The translations under genes and the position numbers were made by a program. Shown here one piece after another: positions 35,576 to 44,421 of a stretch of DNA of 64,000 nucleotides (its first letter is position 1; every line of letters starts with the position of its first letter). The stretch spans positions 62,001-126,000 of the forward strand of contig NZ_JACGWV010000001.1 in assembly GCF_014137995.1 (NCBI RefSeq), given 5' to 3'. A model generated the notes under the pieces. It made no database searches, had not been told where the DNA came from, and was given only the letters and a program-made list of their open reading frames with translations. Origin of the DNA: Promicromonospora sukumoe (GTDB lineage: Bacteria > Actinomycetota > Actinomycetes > Actinomycetales > Cellulomonadaceae).

Positions 35576-36460
35576 ATGCGCGACACCCCCGCTGAAGCAC
35601 CGCAAAAACCGCCTGTGACCTGCTGGTTCGCGGGTCTCACGACGCTCGATGTGATCCATCGCAGCGCGGTCCGGCCGGGCCGGAACGAGAAGATCACGGC
35701 CGTGCGCCAGGACGTCTCCGCGGGTGGTCCCGCGGCCAACGCCGCCGTCATCGCGGCGACGCTCGGGGCGCGCGCCCTGCTGATCAGCGCGATGGGGACC
35801 GGCCCGGTGGGCTCGGCCGCCCGGGGCGACCTGGAGCACCACGGCGTGGAGATCCACGACACCGCGGACGGCCGGGAGATCCCCATCGCCGTGTCCGCCG
35901 TGATGGTCGACCACGAGACCGGCGACCGCTCGGTCGTCTCGCCGGACGCCACCCTCACCGACGGGCTCGACGTCACGCCCGCGGAGCTCGACACCCTGCC
36001 GCGGCCCGACGTCGTCCTGCTCGACGGGCACCACCCCGACCTGGCCCGGAGCGTGCTCGCGTACGCCCTGGCCCTCGAACCCCGCCCCCTGATCGTGCTC
36101 GACGCCGGCCGCTGGCGCCCCGTCTTCGCCGACCTGCTCGGGGCGGCCGACGTCACCGCCCGGTCCGCCGACTTCCACCCGCCGGCCGACGCCGCCGAGT
36201 CCCGCGCCGTCGTCACGACGCACGGGGCCGGTCCCGTGACCTGGCGCGACGCGGAGGGGCGGCACGGGTCGACCGACGTGCCCCACGTCGAGGTGCGCGA
36301 CACCCTCGGCGCCGGCGACGCATTCCACGGCGCCCTCTCGGTGGCCCTCGCCCAGGGCGCCTGCCTGGAGGCCGCCGTCGAGGAGGCGATCCGCGTGGCG
36401 ACCATCCGGGTACAGCACGTCGGGCCCCGGTCCTGGCTCGAGTACGTCCCGTGCGCCTGA
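35576..36460 (+). CDS. PfkB-family sugar/nucleoside kinase
   Basis: 294 residues from ATG 35576. Ribokinase fold: FAGLTTLDVIHRSAV, SAGGPAANAAVIAATLGARA (signature 1 region) and VRDTLGAGDAFHGALSVAL (signature 2 with anion hole and catalytic Asp, about residue 247). The substrate cannot be assigned; ribose, fructose-type or nucleoside substrates are possible. The next gene, another kinase-like P-loop protein, starts within its last 10 nt, so the two are one operon. Confidence 0.9.
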   Translation: MRDTPAEAPQKPPVTCWFAGLTTLDVIHRSAVRPGRNEKITAVRQDVSAGGPAANAAVIAATLGARALLISAMGTGPVGSAARGDLEHHGVEIHDTADGREIPIAVSAVMVDHETGDRSVVSPDATLTDGLDVTPAELDTLPRPDVVLLDGHHPDLARSVLAYALALEPRPLIVLDAGRWRPVFADLLGAADVTARSADFHPPADAAESRAVVTTHGAGPVTWRDAEGRHGSTDVPHVEVRDTLGAGDAFHGALSVALAQGACLEAAVEEAIRVATIRVQHVGPRSWLEYVPCA

Positions 36461-37113
36461 CCACCGGCGCCCTGGTCGAGCGGGCGGCGGGCCTCGCCGC
36501 CGCGGCCGCCCGCTCGGGCGAGGCCCGGGTCCTCGGGATCACGGGCCCGCCCGGCGCGGGGAAGTCAACCCTGGCCGCCGCCCTCGCCGACGGCCTGGCG
36601 CCCGGCACGGCCGTCGTGGTCGGCATGGACGGGTTCCACCTCTCCAACCGGGTCCTGGAGGCCCACGGCAGCCGCGCGCGCAAGGGCGCGATCGACACGT
36701 TCGACGACGCCGGCTACGCCGCCCTGATCGACCGGATCGCGGGCCGGCGCCCCGGCGGCCCGCCCGTCTACGCTCCGGAGTTCCGCCGCGAGATCGAGGA
36801 GCCCGTCGCCGCCGGCACCGTCGTCGGCGACGAGCCCCTCGTCATCACCGAGGGCAACTACCTCCTCGCCACCGGCGGCGACTGGCCCGCGGCCCGCGCC
36901 CGCATGGCGGAGGTCTGGTACGTCGACCTGCCCGACGACGAGCGCCTGCGGCGCCTCGTCGCCCGCCACCACGCCTTCGGCAAGCCCCTGCCCGACGCCG
37001 AGGCGTGGGCCCGCGGCACCGACCAGCGCAACGCGGACCTCATCGCCACGACCCGGGACACCGCGGACCTCGTCGTGCAGTGGGTGGAGCCCGGAACCGA
37101 CGTCGTCGGCTGA
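36451..37113 (+). CDS. P-loop nucleoside/pantothenate-kinase-like protein
   Basis: 220 residues from GTG 36451, overlapping the PfkB gene by 10 nt. Walker A is ITGPPGAGKSTLAAAL (about residues 30-45). VVGMDGFHLSNRVLE (about 63-77) and RKGAIDTFDDAGYAALI match uridine kinase / pantothenate-kinase-like enzymes, as does VITEGNYLL. Bacterial members next to PfkB-type kinases often phosphorylate sugars or nucleosides. Substrate open. Confidence 0.88.
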   Translation: MRLTTGALVERAAGLAAAAARSGEARVLGITGPPGAGKSTLAAALADGLAPGTAVVVGMDGFHLSNRVLEAHGSRARKGAIDTFDDAGYAALIDRIAGRRPGGPPVYAPEFRREIEEPVAAGTVVGDEPLVITEGNYLLATGGDWPAARARMAEVWYVDLPDDERLRRLVARHHAFGKPLPDAEAWARGTDQRNADLIATTRDTADLVVQWVEPGTDVVG

Positions 37114-37135
37114 GGGCTCAGCCGACCTCCCGGGC

Positions 37136-37813
37136 TCAGCCGATCTCCAGGACGGCGACGCGCCACACGCCCCGCCGCGCCTCCAGCCGCACGGCGGCGG
37201 CGCGCACCCGGCCCTCGTCGTGCAGGATCACCGTCGCCTCGGCCGAGGTGGCGCCGAGCCGGACCATCCGGACGCGCCGCACCGCGGCGGGGTGCGCCTT
37301 GGGCCGCGGCGCCCGCACCTGCCGGGCCTCCCGCATGAGCCGCCCCCGTTCCAGGAGCTGGTCGTAGACCTGGGGCGTGACCCAGCGGGCGAGCTGGGCG
37401 GCCGGACGCTCGCCGCGCAGCACCTCCACCGCGGCGCGGACCACGCGGCACACCTGTGCCGTCGGGTCGGGCAGCTCCGGGTCGGGCTCGGGCGCCGGGC
37501 GTCCCGACAGGGCCTCCAGGGCGGCCGCCGCGTTCTGCAGCTCGGGGTACGGCGTGCCGCCGATGCGCATGCGCCGCAGCCGCCGTCCGATCCCGGGCCC
37601 GGTCACCGGCCCGGACGGCGGGACGGCGGGGCGTTGGACGGGCGCCGCCGTGCGAGGGGCGGGCCGAGGGGCGGGCCGTGGCGCGGGGGTCGTGGCGCCG
37701 CCCGTGGGCCGGGAGGCCGTGGGGGTGGCGCGTGCGGTCGCGGACAGTGTCGGTACGGGTGTCGCTGCGGGTGCGGGGCCGCCGGCGTCGGGCGGGGTGT
37801 CGAGGGTGGTCAT
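37136..37813 (-). CDS. Rv3235-like protein
   Basis: 225 residues from ATG 37813 with an AGGAGG ribosome site. A long Pro/Ala/Thr-rich N-terminus precedes a basic, well-conserved-looking C-terminal half (about 115-225: CRVVRAAVEVLRGERPAAQL; WVTPQVYDQLLERGRLMRE; VRRVRMVRLGATSAEATVIL), the pattern of actinobacterial Rv3235-family proteins. Function unknown. It is downstream of the LysM gene on the same strand (59-bp gap) and probably co-transcribed. Confidence 0.75.
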   Translation of the reverse strand: MTTLDTPPDAGGPAPAATPVPTLSATARATPTASRPTGGATTPAPRPAPRPAPRTAAPVQRPAVPPSGPVTGPGIGRRLRRMRIGGTPYPELQNAAAALEALSGRPAPEPDPELPDPTAQVCRVVRAAVEVLRGERPAAQLARWVTPQVYDQLLERGRLMREARQVRAPRPKAHPAAVRRVRMVRLGATSAEATVILHDEGRVRAAAVRLEARRGVWRVAVLEIG

Positions 37814-37872
37814 GCGGGGCCTCCTGGGGCGGCTTGCTGGGGGAACGGCAGGGGTCGGTGGCGTCGTCGCCG

Positions 37873-38871
37873 TCAGGGCTCGCGCAGCACCATGCCCGGG
37901 CGGACCAGGTCGGGATCTGCGCCCAGCACCGCGCGGTTGACCTCGTGCCAGCGGCCGACGGCGTCCACGATCTCGGCGGCGGCCGGAGTGCCGGCGCGGG
38001 CGCCTGCCCCGGCGCGGGTATCGGCCTCGCGTGCGATCCCGTCGGCCGCGATCGACCACAACGTGTCGCCCGCCTCGACCACCACCGTCCGTTCGTCCGT
38101 GTGCCGGCTGCGGGCGACCAGGGACGACCGCTCGGCCCCCGGACCTGCACCGGACGAGGCCGAGCTGCCCGGGCGGTTCGCCGTCTCGCGCTCGTCGCGC
38201 TCCCTGGGCTGCGCGCTCGCCGCACCTTCCCCGCTCGAACCCGCCCTGCTCGAACCGGTCGCCGCCTCCTTCCCGCTTGAGCCGCTCTCCCCGCTCGAAC
38301 CGCTCGTCGGTCGCCAGCCGAGGTCGAGCACGACCGCCGGTCCGGCGTCGGCGGCCGGGATCGCCGGATCGTGGGGCAGAGCCATCGCCGTCGGCGCCGC
38401 GAGCGCGAGCCCGACGCCCGCGCCCGCGGCCACCCGGGCGAGTCGCAGCACGATCGAGGGCGCGTTACGGGCCACGGTCCGCTCGCCCGCCGCCCAGCGC
38501 CGGCCGCGCCGGCCCGCGAGGACGCAGGCGAGCGCCAGCAGGGCGTGCCCACCGGTCCACCCCGCGGCCACCGTGCCGACGGCGACCGCCGCGAGCTCGA
38601 CGATGTCCTCGACCGGGAAGAACGCCGCGCCGAGTCCCGACCCGACCTGCCAGGTCCGCGCCCCGAGCAGGACGGCGGCGGCGACGAGCGCGACACCCAG
38701 GGCGGCCAGCCCGAGCAGCCCGCGCCGGGTGCCCCCGGAGCCTGGGCGCAGGGCGGCCTCGCGCGAACCCGTCGCGCCGGCCCGGCCGCCGTCGGGCCTG
38801 ACTCCCCCGTCCCCCGGGCGGTCGTCGGGTTCGGTGGCGGCTGGCGCATGCTCCAGGGCGTGCGTCGACAT
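37873..38871 (-). CDS. LysM-domain membrane protein
   Basis: 332 residues from ATG 38871. The N-terminus is disordered and charged, followed by three hydrophobic segments (RGLLGLAALGVALVAAAVLLGA; VELAAVAVGTVAAGWTGGHALLALACVLA; AAGAGVGLALAAPTAMALP). A Ser/Gly-rich linker and a C-terminal LysM motif (VVVEAGDTLWSIAADGIARE ... WHEVNRAVLGADPDLVRPGMVL) follow. LysM binds peptidoglycan, so the domain should face the wall. It is probably in an operon with the Rv3235-like gene. Confidence 0.88.
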   Translation of the reverse strand: MSTHALEHAPAATEPDDRPGDGGVRPDGGRAGATGSREAALRPGSGGTRRGLLGLAALGVALVAAAVLLGARTWQVGSGLGAAFFPVEDIVELAAVAVGTVAAGWTGGHALLALACVLAGRRGRRWAAGERTVARNAPSIVLRLARVAAGAGVGLALAAPTAMALPHDPAIPAADAGPAVVLDLGWRPTSGSSGESGSSGKEAATGSSRAGSSGEGAASAQPRERDERETANRPGSSASSGAGPGAERSSLVARSRHTDERTVVVEAGDTLWSIAADGIAREADTRAGAGARAGTPAAAEIVDAVGRWHEVNRAVLGADPDLVRPGMVLREP

Positions 38872-38910
38872 GGTTCCCCCTGCGGTGGTCGAAGTTCAGG
38901 CGCTATGAGA

Positions 38911-38947
38911 CCGGGCAACATCTTTGATGCTTTTTGATGTCGCCCGG
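38911..38947. promoter_or_regulatory. Interrupted palindrome in the LysM upstream region
   Basis: CCGGGC (38911-38916) pairs with GCCCGG (38942-38947), and inside it CATC pairs with GATG across a T-rich centre (CTTTTTGATG). It lies in the divergent gap between the LysM gene and the gene at 39025. An operator or structured 5' leader is possible; nothing decides between them. Confidence 0.35.
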
Positions 38948-39024
38948 CGTCCGTTATTCAACAGGGGTGCCGGAGGGGTGTCCACCGGAGAGCGAGATGC
39001 CTGTGGATGGCGCAAGGTGTCTCC

Positions 39025-39579
39025 ATGACTTCCACACGCCCCGCCGGCCCCACACGCTGGGAGGCGCTGTTCAGCGACCTCGAGGCGCAGGCGCGCGCCC
39101 AGTCGGCGGCGGAGGCGGACGCGCTCGTGTCCGAGCTGACCCGCGCCGAGCACGCGACCATGACGCTCGCCGACCGGTTCCGCGCCGTCGTCGGCGCGAT
39201 GGTGACGGTCGAGCTGCTCGACGGCGCTTCGCTGCGCGGTGTCGTGCTGGAGGCGGCCGACGAGTGGCTGCTGCTGCAGGGGGTGCGGCCCGAGCCGGCG
39301 AGCCAGCACCTGGTGCCGTTGCCCGCGGTCGCGGCCGTGCACGGGCTGGCGCGGCAGGCGGCGCCGGCGACGTCACGCCGGGAAGCCGCGGGGCTGGGGC
39401 CAGTGCTCCGGAGCCTCCAGCGGGACCGGGCGCGCGTCGCGGTGCGCACGCTCCGGGGCTCGTCGGCCGGGCGGATCGCGCGCGTCGGCCGTGACCACCT
39501 GGACATCGACCTGCTGGACGGGCGCGGAACACGACTGGTTCCGTTCACGGCGCTGCTCGTGGTGAGCGAGGCGCCCTAA
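39025..39579 (+). CDS. Conserved-looking hypothetical protein with Sm-like beta segments
   Basis: 184 residues from ATG 39025 (another ATG at 39007). Two beta-rich repeats resemble each other: RAVVGAMVTVELLDGASLRGVVLEAADEWLLL in the first half (GAMVTVELLDGASLRG...) and ARVAVRTLRGSSAGRIARVGRDHLDIDLLDG in the second (VAVRTLRGSSAGRIARVG). This gives an LSm/SH3-like impression, which is inference. The N-terminus is helical (WEALFSDLEAQARAQSAAEA). It faces the excisionase-type HTH gene, with a terminator hairpin between. Confidence 0.6.
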   Translation: MTSTRPAGPTRWEALFSDLEAQARAQSAAEADALVSELTRAEHATMTLADRFRAVVGAMVTVELLDGASLRGVVLEAADEWLLLQGVRPEPASQHLVPLPAVAAVHGLARQAAPATSRREAAGLGPVLRSLQRDRARVAVRTLRGSSAGRIARVGRDHLDIDLLDGRGTRLVPFTALLVVSEAP

Positions 39580-39607
39580 ATCGACTGAAATGCCCGGAAA
39601 TGGAAGC

Positions 39608-39644
39608 GGGACCGGTCTCACTCCGTATGGAGTGCGCCGGTCCC
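39608..39644. terminator. Hairpin terminator between convergent genes
   Basis: GGGACCGG pairs with CCGGTCCC, and the inner CACTCC pairs with GGAGTG around GTAT, with a small internal bulge. The position between the stops at 39579 (plus) and 39669 (minus) fits two-way termination. Confidence 0.75.
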
Positions 39645-39668
39645 GTCGATGTGCGCGGGTGCTGCCAT

Positions 39669-39887
39669 TCAGCCGTCAGCGGCGGCAGAACCCTTGAGCC
39701 GTTCGCGGCTCTTTGCGTACATACGCTCGATGTACGACTCGAGCTCTGCCGCCTCGACGCGCCAGACCTTCTTGGGACCCACCTGGATCGCGGGGAGGTC
39801 GCCGGTACGAACCAGTGCGTAGCCCTGGGCCATCGAGATGTTCAGGGTCTCGACCACATCCGCCAGAGAGAGAAAGCGCTTTTCCAT
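39669..39887 (-). CDS. Excisionase-type MerR-like HTH protein (BldC-like size)
   Basis: 72 residues: MEKRFLSLADVVETLNISMA, QGYALVRTGDLPAIQVG and KKVWRVEAAELESYIERMYA form a single winged helix of the excisionase/BldC kind, with a basic tail. Such small DNA-binding proteins act as developmental regulators or excisionases; no phage context is seen here. It is divergent from the SAF/CpaE-like pair and may regulate it. A TTATCCACA (39924-39932) lies in the divergent gap. Confidence 0.8.
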   Translation of the reverse strand: MEKRFLSLADVVETLNISMAQGYALVRTGDLPAIQVGPKKVWRVEAAELESYIERMYAKSRERLKGSAAADG

Positions 39888-40082
39888 GTGAACAGTGTGG
39901 CACGAGACACCGACATGAGGGGGTTATCCACAAGAAGTGTTTATCTGATGCCGGATCGCCGACGTTCGATCACTATGGTTCCGGCGCTCTGCCCAGGCTG
40001 TGCGTCATTCCGTCCGGGTTGGCCGTTCAACTTGTACTCGACGTCCCACCCAAAGTCCACCAAAGTACGCGGAAGGACCGAG

Positions 40083-40772
40083 ATGACGTATGCCCCGGCC
40101 GCCCCGGCGCCCGCAGTGCGGGACCAGGGTCTGCCCGAGCCGGTCGCGTCGCGGCTGCGCCGGCCCGGCTGGCGCGACCCGCGGCTCGTCACCGGCCTCG
40201 TCGTCGTCGCGCTGTCCGTCGCCCTCGGTTCCTGGGTGGTCTCGGCCGCGAGCCGCACGGTACCGGTGTTCGTGGCCGACGGCGCGCTCACCCCGGGCGA
40301 GCCCCTCACCGCGGACGTGCTCCGCACGGCCGACGTCCGGCTCGGGGCCGGGACCGGTCGCTACCTGCCCGCCGACGAGCCGCTGCCGGAAGGCCTCGTG
40401 GCGCTCCGCGTGGTGGACGACGGCGAGCTGGTGCCGCTGACGGCCCTGGGGGCGGACGCCGACGTCCGGTCCGTCGCGGTGCCCGTCGCCTCCGGGCTGT
40501 CGGAACGCATCCGGGCCGGGGCCGTGGTGGACCTGTGGTTCGTGCCCGACGTCCCGGTCACCCACGAGGCGGGCAAGTCCCGGCCGGAACCGGCGACGCT
40601 CGCGACGGACGTGGTGGTCGAGCAGGTGGACGCCCAGGACGGCGCGATCGTCGTCGACGGCACGGTCACGCTGCACGTCCTGGTCCCCGGCGACGCCCTG
40701 CCGACCGTGCTGGCCGCCCTCTCGGACGCGGGTACCGTCGCCGTCGTGCCCGTGGCGGGCGGCGTCCGGTGA
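40083..40772 (+). CDS. SAF-domain (CpaB/RcpC-like) protein
   Basis: 229 residues from ATG 40083. One membrane helix (LVTGLVVVALSVALGSWVVSA, about 38-58) precedes a SAF domain (FVADGALTPGEPLTADVLRTA ... YLPADEPLPEGLVAL) and a second RcpC-like part (SVAVPVASGLSERIRAGAVVD; LHVLVPGDALPTVLAAL). CpaB-type proteins belong to Tad/Flp pilus assembly. The stop overlaps the GTG of the next gene (CpaE-like), a pairing common in actinobacteria. No pilin, CpaF, TadB or TadC gene is nearby. Confidence 0.8.
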   Translation: MTYAPAAPAPAVRDQGLPEPVASRLRRPGWRDPRLVTGLVVVALSVALGSWVVSAASRTVPVFVADGALTPGEPLTADVLRTADVRLGAGTGRYLPADEPLPEGLVALRVVDDGELVPLTALGADADVRSVAVPVASGLSERIRAGAVVDLWFVPDVPVTHEAGKSRPEPATLATDVVVEQVDAQDGAIVVDGTVTLHVLVPGDALPTVLAALSDAGTVAVVPVAGGVR

Positions 40773-42055
40773 GCGAGGAGCGGGCGGTCACCGTCCTGGT
40801 CGCGGTGCAGTCGCCGGACGAGGAGGCGGCAGCGGTCACCGTGCTCGGCGCGCAGCCGCACGTGACCGTGGCCCGCCGGTGCGCCGAGCTCTCCGAGCTC
40901 CTGGCCTCGGCCGAGGCGGGCGGCGGCACGGTCGCCGTCGTCTCGGGGGACCTGCCCGGCCTGGACCGGGAGGCGGTCGCGCGGCTGCGGGTCGCGGGTC
41001 TGCGGGTCGTCGTGATCGAGGACCCTGCCACCCCGGCCGCGCGGCTCGCGGGCCTGGGTGGCGACGCCGTCGTCGCGGGCGGGGACGCCGAGAACCTGGT
41101 CGCCGCCGTCCGCGGCGACGGGCAGGAGGCGGCCGCTCCGCCCGTCCCGGCCGAGCCCGCGTCGCGGCCGGGCACGATCGTCGCCGTCTGGGGTCCGTCC
41201 GGCTCGCCCGGGCGGACCACCACCGCCATCGAGCTCGCCGCCGCCCTCGCCGGGGTGGGCTCCGGCGCGCCTCGCCGCACCGGCCTGCTGCGCCGGCCGC
41301 GCCCCGTGCCGCAGCCGCACGGGTCGAGCACCGTCGTGCTGGCCGACGCCGACACGTATGCCTCCTCCGTCACCTCGCGCCTCGGCCTGCTCGACGACGC
41401 CCCCGGCCTCGCCGCCGCGGCCCGCGCCGCCGGCCAGGGCGTGCTCGACGTCGTGACGCTCGCCGGGCACAGCCCCGTCGCGCTCCCCGGCGTGCGCGTC
41501 CTGACCGGCATCACGCGGGCGTCCCGCTGGCCCGAGCTGCCCGCCAGCTCCCTCGACGTGGTGTTCCAGCGCTGCCGCGAGCTCGCGGCCTGGACCGTGG
41601 TCGACTGCGGCCCCGTGCTGGAGACCGACGAGCTGCTCATGTACGACACGCGCGCGCCGCAGCGCAACGGGGCGACCCTCAGCGCGCTGCACGCCGCCGA
41701 CGTGGTCGTGGTGGTCGGCGGGGCCGACCCCGTGGGGCTCCAGCGGCTGGTGCGCGGCCTGGAGGACCTGCGGGACGCTCCCGTGCCCGTGCCGGCGGCC
41801 CGCCTGGTGGTGGTCAACCGGGTGCGGGTCTCCGCCGTCGGACGGCGGGCCGAGGCCCAGGTGCGCGACGCGCTCGCGCGCTACGGGGGAGTCGGCGACG
41901 CCCACCTCGTGCCCGACGACCCGGCCGGGCTCGACGCCGCCCTGCTGTCGGGCCGCGTGCTGGCCGAGTGCGCGCCGTCCTCGCCCGCCCGGGACGCGTT
42001 CGAGGGCCTCGCGGCGCGCGTCCGGGACCTGGTGCCGGTGCCGGTGCCGGTGTGA
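40769..42055 (+). CDS. CpaE/MinD-like ATPase
   Basis: 428 residues from GTG 40769 (GTGA overlap with the SAF gene). The N-terminal ~115 residues form a receiver-like domain without an obvious phospho-acceptor. The ParA/MinD domain has a deviant Walker A (WGPSGSPGRTTTAIELA, about 141-157), TVVLADADTYASSVTSRLG and WTVVDCGPVLE. An Arg/Pro-rich insert (RRTGLLRRPRPVPQPHG) separates the first strands. CpaE positions Tad pilus or secretion machinery; here only the SAF partner is present locally. Confidence 0.82.
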   Translation: MSEERAVTVLVAVQSPDEEAAAVTVLGAQPHVTVARRCAELSELLASAEAGGGTVAVVSGDLPGLDREAVARLRVAGLRVVVIEDPATPAARLAGLGGDAVVAGGDAENLVAAVRGDGQEAAAPPVPAEPASRPGTIVAVWGPSGSPGRTTTAIELAAALAGVGSGAPRRTGLLRRPRPVPQPHGSSTVVLADADTYASSVTSRLGLLDDAPGLAAAARAAGQGVLDVVTLAGHSPVALPGVRVLTGITRASRWPELPASSLDVVFQRCRELAAWTVVDCGPVLETDELLMYDTRAPQRNGATLSALHAADVVVVVGGADPVGLQRLVRGLEDLRDAPVPVPAARLVVVNRVRVSAVGRRAEAQVRDALARYGGVGDAHLVPDDPAGLDAALLSGRVLAECAPSSPARDAFEGLAARVRDLVPVPVPV

Positions 42056-42182
42056 GGAGTCGGCCGGAGGCGCCGGTCCGGGCGGCCACGACACCCCTCC
42101 GCGAGCGACTTCGTGCGGAACAATCCGCCCGCCCGGCGCGGCTCGGCGACGAAAATCTGGCAACCGACGCTAGGTTGTGCCC

Positions 42183-42977
42183 GTGGCCGCCGTGACGAAG
42201 GACAACTACGCCGACGACCTGCGTCTGGCGCAAGTGATCGCCGACCAGGTCGATTCCATCACCATGTCCCGCTTCCGGGCGCTGGACCTCAAGGTGGAGA
42301 CCAAGCCGGACCTGACACCGGTGTCCGACGCCGACCGCGCCGCCGAGGACTTCATCCGGGGCCAGCTCGCCCGGGCCCGCACCCGCGACGCGATCGTGGG
42401 CGAGGAGTACGGTTCCGCCGGCAGCGGTGCGCGCCGCTGGATCGTGGACCCGATCGACGGCACCAAGAACTTCGTGCGCGGCGTCCCCGTCTGGGCCACG
42501 CTCATCGCGCTGGCCGACGGCGACGAGGTCGTCGTCGGCCTGGTCAGCGCTCCCGCCCTCGGCCGCCGCTGGTGGGCCGCCAAGGGCTCGGGCGCGTGGA
42601 CCGGCAAGTCGATGGCGTCCGCGTCGCGGATGTCGGTCTCCGGCATCTCCCGCGTCGCCGACGCGTCGTTCGCCTACTCCTCCCTCGGCGGCTGGGAGGA
42701 GCGCGGCAAGCTGGACGGGTTCCTCGACCTCACGCGAGCCTGCGCGCGCACCCGCGGGTACGGCGACTTCTGGTCGTACATGCTGGTGGCCGACGGCGCC
42801 GTCGACATCGCGGCCGAGCCCGAGCTCGAGGTGTACGACATGGCCGCGCTCGTCCCGATCGTCACCGAGGCCGGCGGCACCTTCACGTCGCTCGACGGCA
42901 AGCCCGGCCCGTGGGGCGGCAACGCGGTGGCGACGAACGGGAAGCTGCACAAGGAAGCGCTCGACTTCCTGGGCTGA
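42183..42977 (+). CDS. hisN: Histidinol-phosphatase (inositol-monophosphatase family)
   Basis: 264 residues from GTG 42183; GTGs at 42177 and 42192 are alternatives, and TAGGTT just upstream could make the mRNA near-leaderless. IMPase metal motifs: VGEEYG, IVDPIDGTKNFVRGVPVW (about residues 87-104) and the later YGDFWSYMLVADGAVDI and LEVYDMAALVPI. In actinobacteria this group includes HisN, which makes histidinol, and it lies near rsgA/aroA/sigR as here. An inositol-phosphatase role cannot be excluded by sequence alone. Confidence 0.83.
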   Translation: MAAVTKDNYADDLRLAQVIADQVDSITMSRFRALDLKVETKPDLTPVSDADRAAEDFIRGQLARARTRDAIVGEEYGSAGSGARRWIVDPIDGTKNFVRGVPVWATLIALADGDEVVVGLVSAPALGRRWWAAKGSGAWTGKSMASASRMSVSGISRVADASFAYSSLGGWEERGKLDGFLDLTRACARTRGYGDFWSYMLVADGAVDIAAEPELEVYDMAALVPIVTEAGGTFTSLDGKPGPWGGNAVATNGKLHKEALDFLG

Positions 42978-43003
42978 CGGGGGCCCCGCCCGGCAAGCAG
43001 GTC

Positions 43004-43558
43004 TCAGACCCGCGGGACGTCCTTGATCTCGCTCCAGTCGTACCAGAGCAGGTCGCGGTCGGTGACGCGCTGGAGCGCCTCGTCGAGCGCGGTGTCGGAC
43101 TCCTCGCCGACCTCCGCCGTCGTCTCGGCGTCGCTCTCCTCGTCCGCGGCGGCGAGCACGTCCGCGATGTCCGAGGCGGCGTCGGCTTCGTCGACGTGCA
43201 CGCAGACGATCGCCACCTGCTCGACGGTGGTGGTCACCTGGACCTCGGAGGCCACGGGCTCGTCGTCCTCGTCGTCGCCGGGCACGACAGGCCCGACGGA
43301 CGCGTCCGGGACCTCGACCGTGATGATCACGCGCTGGTGCGGCGCGTCGGTGCGGCCCGCGATCAGGGCGAGGGAGTCGTCGGCGGCGTTGAGGGCCGCG
43401 ACGTACTCGAGGCCTTCGGCGTCCTCGTCGGGCAGGGTGGCCTCGAGCTCCTTGGTCACGGCGTGCGCACGGCGCGGTGCGACCGTCCAGCGGGCGGCGT
43501 CGGAGGAGTGGGAGACGGCGTCGAGCTCGTCGAGCGTGGCGGGCACGTAGATGCGCAT
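43004..43558 (-). CDS. DUF6912-type hypothetical protein
   Basis: 184 residues from ATG 43558. The N-terminus MRIYVPATLDELDAVSH and APRRAHAVTKELEATLPDED are followed by beta segments (RVIITVEVPDASV; VQVTTTVEQVAIVCVHVDEAD). A very acidic region ends in LLWYDWSEIKDV. The opening resembles an actinobacterial family I recall as DUF6912; its function is unknown. It is convergent with hisN. Confidence 0.6.
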   Translation of the reverse strand: MRIYVPATLDELDAVSHSSDAARWTVAPRRAHAVTKELEATLPDEDAEGLEYVAALNAADDSLALIAGRTDAPHQRVIITVEVPDASVGPVVPGDDEDDEPVASEVQVTTTVEQVAIVCVHVDEADAASDIADVLAAADEESDAETTAEVGEESDTALDEALQRVTDRDLLWYDWSEIKDVPRV

Positions 43559-43723
43559 GTGCCCAGTGTGCCGTGTCCGGGCCGATGTCGGCCCGCGGCG
43601 GGTGAAGTGCCGGCGGAGCGGCGGGTGGAGTGGCGGTGTCGCCCAGTCCCCGTACTCTCGTGTCCGGCGTCGGGGCGGGACGCCACGGGTAGTAGTGGTT
43701 GCAGCCGAGGGCAGGAGAACAGA

Positions 43724-44356
43724 ATGGGTGCCAAGACCGCGATGCTGGTGTACGCGGACGGGGACGTGGCCGCGGGTCTGACGGGAGCGGCCGACTTCGC
43801 CGACGAGGCGAGCGCGGCGGAGCTGCTCGGCCTGCTCTGGCCGCCGGCCCGCATCCGCCCGGACGGCGAGGAACCCTGGGACCTCGGCGACGCCGTGTTC
43901 CCGCCCGAGGGGCGGGCGTGCGCGCTGTCGACGCCCGAGGTGGACGTCCTGTGCGACCAGGCGCTCATGCTCGACCGGCCCTCCCAGCTCCCCGCGCACC
44001 TGGTCGACGCGAGCATGGGCCGCACCCTGTACCTGCACGCGATGCACAGCGCGGTGGACTGGTTCGCCTTCGCGGTGTGGCGCGACGGCACGCTCGTGCG
44101 CTCGCTGAGCCTCTCGCCGGACGACGGCGTCCTGGAGGACACGGGCGAGCGCCTCGCCTTCGAGGAGCCGTTCTGGGCTGGCCGGCACCCGGCGGCCCTG
44201 GACGGCTACCCGCTCCCGTTCCACCCCCTGGACCTGGGCGACCACGCCCTGCGCGAGTTCTTCGGCTTCAGCGGCGAGGGGGCCGACGACGGCGGCCCGT
44301 CCGCCGGCCGGCTGGACCCCTGGGCGGTGGAGCTGTTCGGCTTCCAGGTGGTGTAA
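43724..44356 (+). CDS. DUF6928-type hypothetical protein
   Basis: 210 residues from ATG 43724, with AGGAGAA 8 nt upstream. The N-terminus MGAKTAMLVYADGD and later SMGRTLYLHAMHSAVDWFAF and VWRDGTLVRSLSLSPDDGV resemble a family I recall as DUF6928. The C-terminus (FHPLDLGDHALREFFGF) is also typical. Soluble, no known catalytic motif. Confidence 0.62.
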   Translation: MGAKTAMLVYADGDVAAGLTGAADFADEASAAELLGLLWPPARIRPDGEEPWDLGDAVFPPEGRACALSTPEVDVLCDQALMLDRPSQLPAHLVDASMGRTLYLHAMHSAVDWFAFAVWRDGTLVRSLSLSPDDGVLEDTGERLAFEEPFWAGRHPAALDGYPLPFHPLDLGDHALREFFGFSGEGADDGGPSAGRLDPWAVELFGFQVV

Positions 44357-44421
44357 CCGCGCCCAGCGCTGGACGGATCACCGAATCGCTCGTACATTTG
44401 TTCGAGAGCGAGGAGGTTGTC

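Noticed and set aside
39669..39887. Prophage excisionase
   Set aside because: No integrase, attachment-site repeats or phage genes around; the protein fits a BldC-size chromosomal regulator.
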